Of a stretch of DNA of 57,500 bases, positions 26,220 to 35,457 are shown in pieces. Every line of letters begins with the position of its first letter. Position 1 is the first letter of the stretch. The stretch spans positions 4,460,001 through 4,517,500 of the forward strand of contig NZ_CP098805.1 of the NCBI RefSeq assembly GCF_023821985.2, read 5' to 3'. The position numbers and the translations under genes are program-made. This DNA is from Dyadobacter chenhuakuii. Its GTDB lineage: Bacteria; Bacteroidota; Bacteroidia; Cytophagales; Spirosomataceae. Below the pieces are notes generated by a model. The model did not search any database, was not told where the DNA came from, and was given only the letters and a program-made list of their open reading frames with translations.

Positions 26220-28883
26220 TCACTGAAATTCCGCCCGTTGTTTTTCGATAAGTGCCCGCATAGGCTGATAGCGACTCATAAATTGCTGATAATCGGCGGG
26301 CAATGCGTACTGCCTCACCTTTTCCTCTCCTTCGTTCCCCTGACCGATCAAACCTTGTTCCAGACTCAGATACGCATATTGTGCCCATAATTGTGGCGCA
26401 TATTCATTATATCGCAATGCATTCAGCACCAGTTTGTAAGCCTTTGCAGTCTGCTTTTTCTGCCGGAAATGCGCCGAAGCCGAGGAAACAACCCTTTCAT
26501 CAAAAGGATTGACCTGCACTGCATTATTAAAATTCCTGTCCGAAGGCGATTTTTGCGCAACTAAATACAAGGAATCCGAAAGCGATTTGGGCTTAACACC
26601 CGAGAACAATGTCTGTTTCAGTTTTTCAATCGCAGCACTTTGTTCTTTGTCCTGAATTTTATCCAAAAGAATTACGGCAACCTCTTTTTTGTCTGCTAAG
26701 GCGTTCGCAACAGCCATGCCAATGGTCCCTTCAACGCCTTCAACTACGGATAATGTTTCAATTGCCTTGTCGTAAAGGCCGAGCTGTAAAAGCCAGTGTC
26801 CTAATATTTTATGATATAAATCGCTTTGTTCGCCGTCTTCGTCTGCCCAGCCTGTTAATGTCTCCAATGCTTTGAGTTTGTCGCCGCTGTAAAATTGGGA
26901 ATACAAGGAAGCGAGGCTCAAATCCTGGGAAAGAACTGGATTTTTCGCTGCCAGTTCAGGCAATAATCTGGCTGGCGTGCTGTCTTGTTTTGCCTGGTTC
27001 ACCGCGTAACTCAATAAATAAGCAAAAGATGAAACGCTCAGCAACGAATCCGCCGGAACTGCATTTTTGTTGAATGTTTCTTTTGAAAAATTTTGCCTCA
27101 GATTCTGCACAGCGAGCCAATTGGCTTGCCAGGATAGATAATCGCGCTTTTCACTCGCCGAGGCAAGCGAATCCAGCAAGCCGGAATCGGTGTTTTTGGC
27201 AAGAATAGCGAGCAGATTCGTTGCCGGGATTTCAGCTCGTTTGGTTGTTTCCTCTGCTTTTGCAAGATAATAGTAAGCCGAATCGGCAACATTGGTTTTA
27301 TAATACAGCATGCCCAGGTTATTCAGCAGCTCACCGCTTTGTGGAAACGTCCTGATGCCTTCCTGTAAACTATAAACCGCATCAAAAAACAGATTCTCCT
27401 GCACCAGAATGCCCGTTAAGCCCGAATAAGCCTGGGGCGAAGGATTTTTGAGCAATGACTGTCTGAAATAAAAAGCCGCCGCATTCCGGTCGCCCTGCCG
27501 CAATGCAAGGGACGCCAGGGCGTAATTGGATTTATGGTTTTGAAATTCCTGCTGAACCGCGAGCTTATAATATTGCTCCGAAAGCGTAAACTCCTCCGTT
27601 TTGGCATGCAAATCGCCTAATCCATTGAAATAACCCGCAATTGCCTGGTTAACCGGCAGCAATCTTTGAATAGAAAACAGCACGATCAGGATGGTGAAAC
27701 CAAACAAACGCGTTTGCGTAAGCCCGAATCGCATTGGCTTGTAAAGCACTTTGTAGACGGCCAGTTTTTGCTGAAAAAGGGGATAAAAATTGATCAGCAC
27801 ATAAAACAAAAAGAGCACGCTCATTGCAAGCTGACCCTGCACAACGACATCTTCCAATGTCTCTAAAACCGGATCATTGGCTGTCGCCGACATATAACCT
27901 GCAAACGAAACTGCAATGATAAACATGCCTATATAAAGCCAGAAACCCGTGCTGCGGAACGGAATAATGCCATCCGTAGAATCGGCACGACGCCGGAAAC
28001 CCCAAATTCCCAGAATCCCGGATGCCAATGCCAGAAAGGCCGGACTGATCAATGTCGCATCAAAATCAATCTGCTTCGTATTTCTCAGATATAGCAAAAG
28101 CAGCAATGTCAGATACAGAATGCTGATCACTAAGAAATTAACCAATCCGGATTTTCCTTTGGAAACAGAACCGCTCGTGCTCAGCCACACTAATCCTGCA
28201 ATGATTTCCGTGGCAGAAACAAGCAAAAAGAGAATGGTAATGAGCAGCCAGAAAGGAAATGAGTAAGAAGCTGCGGTTAAAGCAGGAAATGGAGTTTTAG
28301 CTAAAAAACCAATAAGAACTGTAAGAAGAACAGTCACCGCTCCCACACCTAAAATCCGTCTTCCAATGCCAAAATCCGGCCTGAATGCATGAAAATAGTA
28401 AGTTACGCCGCCATATAAAATTACAGCGATCATAAAAAGCGCCCGGTTGGCATCCGCGAATGCGCCTAATGTTTCCAGTCTTGAAAATGCCAGAAACAGG
28501 ATAAATACAATGGTGCCTGCCAGATACCAAAATCGCGACATGGTCGTCAGGGCAGCCAGGAGAATTATTAATCCAATCAAAGAAAAAATCCAAAACAGCG
28601 CAACAGACAAAAAATCCGTTTCCATTACCGAAGCCATGAAGCTCTCCGTCACCAAATGCGAAGGCGTCGAGATCCCATATTGCCACTCCCCGATCTGCAG
28701 CACATCCACCACCGCAGTCGTCTCGGAAAGCTCGCTCACCACATTCCACCGGATCACATTCCCCAGCGGATCAATGCTTTTGATCGCAAAAAACACCAGC
28801 GCCAAAACCAAAACCAGGAAAGCCCCCACCGTCATCCTCCGCTCTGACGGCGACCAAACCTTCCAGAAAAAAAACTCCTTCAT
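26220..28883 (-). CDS. Polytopic membrane protein with periplasmic or cytoplasmic TPR domain
   Basis: An 887-residue protein. Residues 1 to about 425 hold around twelve hydrophobic helices (for example GAFLVLVLALVFFAI, ALFWIFSLIGLIILLAAL, FWLYIGMFIIAVSFAGYM, LFGFTILIVLFSIQRLL). From about residue 430 the protein is soluble and carries TPRs (AGYFNGLGDLHAKTEEFTLSEQYYKLAV, QAYSGLTGILVQENLFFDAVYSL, GELLNNLGMLYYKTNVADSA) and more degenerate helical repeats to the end. The fusion recalls membrane proteins that scaffold polymer synthesis or secretion, but no catalytic motif is visible. It leads a possible three-gene unit with the 150-residue protein and the ABC ATPase. Confidence 0.8.
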   Translation of the reverse strand: MKEFFFWKVWSPSERRMTVGAFLVLVLALVFFAIKSIDPLGNVIRWNVVSELSETTAVVDVLQIGEWQYGISTPSHLVTESFMASVMETDFLSVALFWIFSLIGLIILLAALTTMSRFWYLAGTIVFILFLAFSRLETLGAFADANRALFMIAVILYGGVTYYFHAFRPDFGIGRRILGVGAVTVLLTVLIGFLAKTPFPALTAASYSFPFWLLITILFLLVSATEIIAGLVWLSTSGSVSKGKSGLVNFLVISILYLTLLLLLYLRNTKQIDFDATLISPAFLALASGILGIWGFRRRADSTDGIIPFRSTGFWLYIGMFIIAVSFAGYMSATANDPVLETLEDVVVQGQLAMSVLFLFYVLINFYPLFQQKLAVYKVLYKPMRFGLTQTRLFGFTILIVLFSIQRLLPVNQAIAGYFNGLGDLHAKTEEFTLSEQYYKLAVQQEFQNHKSNYALASLALRQGDRNAAAFYFRQSLLKNPSPQAYSGLTGILVQENLFFDAVYSLQEGIRTFPQSGELLNNLGMLYYKTNVADSAYYYLAKAEETTKRAEIPATNLLAILAKNTDSGLLDSLASASEKRDYLSWQANWLAVQNLRQNFSKETFNKNAVPADSLLSVSSFAYLLSYAVNQAKQDSTPARLLPELAAKNPVLSQDLSLASLYSQFYSGDKLKALETLTGWADEDGEQSDLYHKILGHWLLQLGLYDKAIETLSVVEGVEGTIGMAVANALADKKEVAVILLDKIQDKEQSAAIEKLKQTLFSGVKPKSLSDSLYLVAQKSPSDRNFNNAVQVNPFDERVVSSASAHFRQKKQTAKAYKLVLNALRYNEYAPQLWAQYAYLSLEQGLIGQGNEGEEKVRQYALPADYQQFMSRYQPMRALIEKQRAEFQ

Positions 28884-28951
28884 ATAATTTATTTAAAGCA
28901 ATTCCGAAACGTAAGAATACATGGTTTTTCTATACAAACTCATGAAAAACA

Positions 28952-29119
28952 TCAGTGTCCCGTAATTTCGACAAGATCAGTTTGTTGAAGTAATGTAAGC
29001 GCTTGCGCAAGTTTTTCTGATAAAATCTCTTTGAGTCTGGCTTTTGAAGTGCTGCCGCAAGTAAGCCAGATCACTTTAGGGGGACTGCTTTTACAGTTCA
29101 GATGGCATCAATATGATCA
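28952..29119 (-). pseudogene. Remnant of a DUF5615 (PIN-like) toxin gene
   Basis: Directly after the DUF433 stop, minus-strand DNA encodes, from about 29083 to the TGA at 28952, a peptide beginning PPKVIWLTCGSTSKARLKEI and ending TDLVEITGH. This is what I recognise as the C-terminal end of DUF5615 proteins, the usual partner of DUF433. The catalytic N-terminal two thirds are missing: the frame from the ATG overlapping the DUF433 stop (MIILMPSEL) ends after 9 codons, and the frame of the remnant is closed by TGA just upstream. So an internal deletion has removed the PIN-like core. Family assignment is from memory of the motif and needs a search. Confidence 0.7.
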
Positions 29120-29353
29120 TTAAGCGGCTTGCAAAACGGGATGGTTCAATTTTAATGCAGCGTAAAGCAGGCAAGCAGTAATGTCTTCCGGTTCAAGGTC
29201 CGGCAACTCATCTGTAACAATCTGCTCGGCCGAAAGTCCGTTGGCCAGCAACTCAATAACATCTGTAACCCGGATACGCATATTGCGAATGCATGGTTTG
29301 CCACCGCATTGGTCGGGATTAAATGTGATTCTTTCGAGAAGTTGCTTATTCAT
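29120..29353 (-). CDS. DUF433 protein, antitoxin-like
   Basis: A 77-residue protein. The pattern ERITFNPDQCGGKPCIRNMRIRVTDVIELLANGLSAEQIVTDELPDLEPEDITACLLYA is the complete DUF433 domain, a winged-helix-like fold that acts as antitoxin (VapB45-like) to DUF5615/PIN-type toxins. The expected toxin gene directly downstream is reduced to a fragment, so this is probably an orphan antitoxin, possibly still a DNA-binding protein. A well-spaced promoter lies upstream (29376-29406). Confidence 0.9.
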   Translation of the reverse strand: MNKQLLERITFNPDQCGGKPCIRNMRIRVTDVIELLANGLSAEQIVTDELPDLEPEDITACLLYAALKLNHPVLQAA

Positions 29354-29375
29354 TTGTAACAGATATGTCCTATGT

Positions 29376-29406
29376 CAAATTTAACCGTTTTCACCAATAC
29401 TATCAA
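29376..29406 (-). promoter_or_regulatory. Promoter of the DUF433 gene
   Basis: On the minus strand TTG (29406-29404), 20 bp, then TAAATTTG (29383-29376), an exact fit to the Bacteroidota promoter pattern. The transcript start would be about 29369, 16 nt before the start codon. Confidence 0.7.
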
Positions 29407-29457
29407 CAAAACAAACCAGCTATCTAAAAAATATCCAATAAATCAATAATTCCACTC

Positions 29458-31045
<1,588 letters not shown>

Positions 31046-31073
31046 GTTGTAGTGCATCATAAACATTGAATTC

Positions 31074-31316
31074 ATGCATTTAGAAATCATCACCCCAGAT
31101 AAAAAAGTGTTTGCCGGAGAGGCAAATGCCGTTACATTACCGGGTACTGAAGGACAGTTTCAGGTTTTAAACCGTCACGCACCATTGGTTAGCACGCTGG
31201 GCAAAGGTGATGTGGTTGTGGAAGCCGGTGGCGTAAAGCAATCCTATCTGATCGACGGCGGCGTCGTAGAAGTGCTTAATAATCAGGTACTAGTACTCGC
31301 TGAGGCTGTTTTGTAA
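31074..31316 (+). CDS. atpC: ATP synthase F1 epsilon subunit (short form)
   Basis: An 80-residue protein matching the N-terminal beta-sandwich of the epsilon subunit: MHLEIITPDKKVFAGEANAVTLPGTEGQFQVLNRHAPLVSTL and IDGGVVEVLNNQVLVLAE. The C-terminal helical hairpin that inhibits ATP hydrolysis in E. coli is absent, common in this phylum. It follows atpD by 28 bp and is followed by a strong terminator. Confidence 0.95.
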   Translation: MHLEIITPDKKVFAGEANAVTLPGTEGQFQVLNRHAPLVSTLGKGDVVVEAGGVKQSYLIDGGVVEVLNNQVLVLAEAVL

Positions 31317-31333
31317 GAGGATATAACAGAGTT

Positions 31334-31371
31334 AAAAGCAGATGTTGCGCAAGCGGCATCTGCTTTTTTTT
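31334..31371 (+). terminator. Terminator of atpD-atpC
   Basis: An 11-bp stem AAAAGCAGATG/CATCTGCTTTT (31334-31344 and 31357-31367), its loop containing TTGCGCAA, followed by a run of Ts. Confidence 0.92.
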
Positions 31372-31460
31372 GTTTTCACCTTTTAAGCCAGCCCGGTAAA
31401 TATAGGGAGTTACAAAAAGAAAAAGTTTTCCTATTTTCGAAAACGCAACTTCACTCTCCT

Positions 31461-32795
31461 ATGCAGCAACCGGCAGCCAAAAATGAACTTTTCAAAATCC
31501 TTGGCGTCGGTTTTGGCGTTGCAGTCACCGTTGGCGGCACCATAGGGACGGGAATTCTCAGAAAACCGGGTCCTATTGCGGAGCAACTGGGCGATTACTG
31601 GCTCATTATGGGATTGTGGGCCGCAGTGAGTTTATATGCTTTTCTGGGAACATTGTGCACGATCGAGCTGGGCACTTCTATGCCCAAAGCCGGCGCTTGG
31701 TACATTTATGCGCAACGGGCTTTTGGCAACTACGCAGGCTTCGTTGTCGGGATAAATAGCTGGCTGGGAACGTGTTCGGCATTGGGCTTCGGCGTTTATA
31801 CCATGAGCGAATATCTTGCATTGCTTATTCCCGCATTTGTTGGCTATGAACCTTATGTAGCGGCTAGTATGCTCCTGATCCTGACCGGCATACATTGGAT
31901 CGGGCTGGCATTGGCGAGCAGTTTCCAAAACATTATGAGTGTGCTCAAAGGGCTTGGATTGTTCATTTTTGTGGCAGTATGCTTCATCTATGGCGACGAA
32001 GTTACCGCCGAGCAGGCGCAGTTGACGACGAGCAAAATCGTCGAAACGGGCAGCTGGATTGCACCCGTTATATTCTCGTTGCAGGCGATCTTTTACACCT
32101 ATGACGGCTGGCATACGGCTGCATACTTTTCAGAAGAAGACCGCGACCCGACGAAAAATTTGCCGCGTTCCATGATCGGCGGCGTCTTGCTGATCATTAT
32201 CATTTATCTGCTTTGTAACCTGGCCATTTTGCATGTCCTGCCCATGAATGAATTGTCGCAGTCCAAGCTCGCAGCGGCGGATTCTATCCGGTTAATTTTT
32301 GGAGAGGGTTCAGGAAAGATTGTCACGTTATTTTTGATGATATCCATTTTGGGGATAGTGAATGCACAGTTGCTGTTCAATCCGCGTGTGTTGTATTCCA
32401 TGAGTCGTGACGGGCTCTTTTTCTGGGGAGGAACGGCGGTAAACAAAGGCGGGACGCCGGCCGTCGCGATGCTGATCACTTCCGCAGTTGCTATCACGCT
32501 GATCCTCATCGGCAAAGACGCCACCGAAAAGCTTTCCGACATTGCGACGTTCTTTTTTGTGCTCGGCTACACCTCCGGATTTGCCTCATTGCTTGCGCTG
32601 CGTAAAAAGGAACCGGAGTTGCCAAGGCCATGGAAAGTGCCCGCCTACCCTATCCTGCCCATTATTATGCTGATCTTATCCATTGCATTCCTGGTCGGAG
32701 CGGTCATTCAGGATCTTGCCAGCACGCAGTATGCATTATTATTTCTTGTGATCAGCTATCCGGCTTACTTGCTGGTCAGCCGCCTGAACCGTTAA
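31461..32795 (+). CDS. APC-family amino acid permease
   Basis: A 444-residue membrane protein with about twelve helices. The first helix contains GVAVTVGGTIGTGILRKPGPIAEQLG, the G-T-I-G-x-G-I-x-R motif of amino acid/polyamine/organocation permeases. GTLCTIELGTSMPKAGAWYIYAQRAFG follows, and FYTYDGWHTAAYFSEEDRDPTKNLPRS is the conserved segment between helices 6 and 7. The substrate is probably an amino acid, but the sequence does not say which. It is followed closely by the MG2/plug gene (30 bp gap). Confidence 0.92.
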   Translation: MQQPAAKNELFKILGVGFGVAVTVGGTIGTGILRKPGPIAEQLGDYWLIMGLWAAVSLYAFLGTLCTIELGTSMPKAGAWYIYAQRAFGNYAGFVVGINSWLGTCSALGFGVYTMSEYLALLIPAFVGYEPYVAASMLLILTGIHWIGLALASSFQNIMSVLKGLGLFIFVAVCFIYGDEVTAEQAQLTTSKIVETGSWIAPVIFSLQAIFYTYDGWHTAAYFSEEDRDPTKNLPRSMIGGVLLIIIIYLLCNLAILHVLPMNELSQSKLAAADSIRLIFGEGSGKIVTLFLMISILGIVNAQLLFNPRVLYSMSRDGLFFWGGTAVNKGGTPAVAMLITSAVAITLILIGKDATEKLSDIATFFFVLGYTSGFASLLALRKKEPELPRPWKVPAYPILPIIMLILSIAFLVGAVIQDLASTQYALLFLVISYPAYLLVSRLNR

Positions 32796-32824
32796 ATACA
32801 TTAGTTCATTTTAGTTTTGAAATT

Positions 32825-35257
32825 ATGCCATGGACAAACAACACCGTAAAGAAATGCCTCATTCCTGCTTTTTTGTTGCTATTGACTGGTTTTCAATGGC
32901 TTGATGATGATTTTACACAACGGGTAGCAGCCAGGTTATCGAATTACAGGACAGTGTTTCCGCAAGAAAAGGCATATCTGCACCTGGACAAACCCTATTA
33001 TGTGACGGGCGACACGTTGTGGTTTAAGAGTTATTTGGTGGAAGGCTCGCTCCACCTTGCCGATAGCGCGAGTAACCTGCTATATGTGGATCTGATTGAA
33101 CACAGCACCGGCAAAAATGTAGCACTGAGGCGGGTTCAGCTCTCAGGTGGGATTGGGCATGGTGAAATTGTGTTAGCTGATTCCATCGGACAGGGCGCAT
33201 ATACGATCCGCGCTTATACGAACTGGATGCGAAATTTTTCAGAGGATTATTTTTTTCAAAAAGACATTTATCTGTTCGATCCCGAGACCGTTTCGCAGCC
33301 TGCCGCGGCTGGCGGTTTGGACTTGAAATTTTTCCCGGAGGGTGGCCAGCTGGTGGCAGGAGTCAATACGCGGGTTGCTTTCAAAGCATTGGCTGGAAAT
33401 GGTTTAGGTCAGGATGTAAATGGTTTTATTTTAAATAAAAGCAATGATACGGTCGCTTTCTATACAAGCAGTCATCTTGGAATGGGGCGTTTTGCATTTG
33501 AGCCGAAGTCGGGGGAAGTTTATAGTGCATTTGTAAAAGCGAAGGATGGCCAGGTTTCGCGTTTTGATTTTCCGAAAGTGATGGAAAGCGGTTACACAAT
33601 GGTGGTCGACAATCTTTCCAGCCCTTTAAAAATGCGTGTAATTGTGTACGGTGTGTTGCCAGGGAAATCAGAATCCCTGATCCACATTGTAGGACACGCG
33701 CGCGGCATTGTTGCCTTTGTGGCCAAAGGAAAAGTTACATCCAAAGGCCTGATGTTGAACCTTCCTACAACGGGCCTACCGGATGGCATCACACATTTGA
33801 CATTGTTTGATGAACAAAATAAGCCGGTAAGTGAAAGGCTTGTTTTCATTAATCACGACAGGAATCTGAAAGTCAGTATTTCGCCTGGCAAAACGGCCTA
33901 TAAGCCTCGGGAAAAAGCGGAAATTGAGATTTCCGTGACAGATTCGGCTGGTAAGCCTGTTGAAACAAACCTTTCCGTGGCCGTTACTGATGCAGGACAG
34001 ATTTTGCAACAGCCTTATGATGAAACCATTGCTTCTTATCTTCTGCTTTCGTCCGATCTGAAAGGTTTTATTGAACAACCGTCTTACTATTTTGATCCGA
34101 ACAAAACGGAAAAAAAGATCCATATGGATATGCTGATGATGACGCAAGGTTGGAGCCGTTTTTTGTGGGAAGATGTTTTAACTGATTCGCTTGCTGCGCC
34201 GCAACGTTTTGTTGAACAAGGCATTACACTGGAAGGAGAAGTGAAGCGAAATAATAAAAAGCTGAGCGAAAAAGTAAAGTTGTCAATGTATCTCAGTAAT
34301 GATAGCCTGAACACGTTCCTGACCGCCGAAACAGATCCAAACGGTCGCTTTGGGGTTTATAACCTCGTTTTTACAGATTCATTGAAAATCCGTTTGCAGG
34401 GAATGAACAAGAAAGGGAATGCCAGCCTCTCCTTTCGCCTCGACCCTTATGCTGCGCCTAAGGCAACATTAGTAAAAGCACCTTTTTATCCCGTTACCGT
34501 GGATGCAAAACAGCTTTTGGAATACCTGAAAAGGGCCGAGCAAGACCAGGAAATAGCCCGAAAAATCAGGGAAAGCCGGGAACGCTTATTGCAGGAAGTA
34601 ACCATTAAGGGCAAAAAAGAAGTGCAGCGGGATTCCAGGAAAATTTACGGCTCCGCAGACGCTTCTATAAAAGTTACCAACCAAATGGCATCCGCAGGGC
34701 GAAGTATTCTGGACATTCTTGCGGGCCGCGTGGCTGGGGTTCAGGTGGTTGGCTCAGGGATAAATGCTTCGGTGTACATTAGGGGCAATCGTGGAGAGCC
34801 ATTGTTTGTGTTGGACGGAATGCCGGTGGACAAGGATATGATATCGAGCCTGAACACATTCGACGTGGAATCGATCGACGTTTTAAAAGGACCCGGTGCC
34901 GCTATTTTCGGAAGCCGCGGTGGCAACGGGGTGATTTCAATTTTGACCAAAAGAGGTAACGAGAATTACGATTACTCACAGGACATTGTCCCCGGTGTGC
35001 TGGTTTCGAAGATAGCCGGTTTTAATGTTCCCAAAGAATTTTATGCCCCGAAATATGAGGTTAGCAAGCAGCAGTCAACAACGCCGGATTACCGCTCTAC
35101 CCTATTCTGGGCTCCCATGTTGAGAACGAACAAGGACGGCAAAGTTAAATTTGAATATTTTAATACAGATGCGGTGACAAATATTGATATCCGTGCGGAT
35201 GCACTAAGCTTGTCTGGCACGCCTGGATCGGGAAAAGCAACCTATGCGGTTGATTAG
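32825..35257 (+). CDS. MG2-domain protein with C-terminal TonB-dependent-receptor plug
   Basis: An 810-residue exported protein. The preferred start is ATG 32825 (MPWTNNTVKKCLIPAFLLLLTGFQWL, a signal sequence); the longer frame overlaps the permease gene by 166 bp. Residues about 45-150 form an MG2-like beta domain (TVFPQEKAYLHLDKPYYVTGDTLW, a macroglobulin-family opening). Several more beta domains follow, including EIEISVTDSAGKPVETNLSV. Residues about 617-710 are a TonB-receptor plug: SILDILAGRVAGVQVVG, VYIRGNRGEPLFVLDGMPV, IDVLKGPGAAIFGSRGGNGV. No 22-strand barrel follows; only about 100 residues remain. The protein is therefore not a receptor by itself. Likely a surface or periplasmic protein acting with others. 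Confidence 0.85.
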   Translation: MPWTNNTVKKCLIPAFLLLLTGFQWLDDDFTQRVAARLSNYRTVFPQEKAYLHLDKPYYVTGDTLWFKSYLVEGSLHLADSASNLLYVDLIEHSTGKNVALRRVQLSGGIGHGEIVLADSIGQGAYTIRAYTNWMRNFSEDYFFQKDIYLFDPETVSQPAAAGGLDLKFFPEGGQLVAGVNTRVAFKALAGNGLGQDVNGFILNKSNDTVAFYTSSHLGMGRFAFEPKSGEVYSAFVKAKDGQVSRFDFPKVMESGYTMVVDNLSSPLKMRVIVYGVLPGKSESLIHIVGHARGIVAFVAKGKVTSKGLMLNLPTTGLPDGITHLTLFDEQNKPVSERLVFINHDRNLKVSISPGKTAYKPREKAEIEISVTDSAGKPVETNLSVAVTDAGQILQQPYDETIASYLLLSSDLKGFIEQPSYYFDPNKTEKKIHMDMLMMTQGWSRFLWEDVLTDSLAAPQRFVEQGITLEGEVKRNNKKLSEKVKLSMYLSNDSLNTFLTAETDPNGRFGVYNLVFTDSLKIRLQGMNKKGNASLSFRLDPYAAPKATLVKAPFYPVTVDAKQLLEYLKRAEQDQEIARKIRESRERLLQEVTIKGKKEVQRDSRKIYGSADASIKVTNQMASAGRSILDILAGRVAGVQVVGSGINASVYIRGNRGEPLFVLDGMPVDKDMISSLNTFDVESIDVLKGPGAAIFGSRGGNGVISILTKRGNENYDYSQDIVPGVLVSKIAGFNVPKEFYAPKYEVSKQQSTTPDYRSTLFWAPMLRTNKDGKVKFEYFNTDAVTNIDIRADALSLSGTPGSGKATYAVD

Positions 35258-35391
35258 CAATGACTTTACATTCCCTGGAAAGTTTTCGAAACTTTTCAAG
35301 TCTGCTGATTTTCAGATAAGATTACCTTGTTTTGAACGTTACTAATCTTATTTGGGCTGTTGAGCCAACGAATCATACAGACAAAAATTGG

Positions 35392-35399
35392 TAACTTTG
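35392..35399 (+). promoter_or_regulatory. Possible -7 element for the TPR-DUF4292-EnvC cluster
   Basis: The octamer TAACTTTG matches TAnnTTTG, 59 bp before the TPR gene start. No TTG at the right spacing was found, so confidence is low. Confidence 0.35.
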
Positions 35400-35457
35400 A
35401 TTTTTACGTGTAAATGGCTTGTCACCTCTTCGGATCTGACTTTGTTTAGATAATAAT

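Noticed and set aside
35277..35300. Inverted repeat GAAAGTTT/AAACTTTTC after the MG2/plug gene as terminator
   Set aside because: Stem of about 7-8 bp is AT-rich, has a 3-nt loop and lacks a T-run, so termination is not supported.
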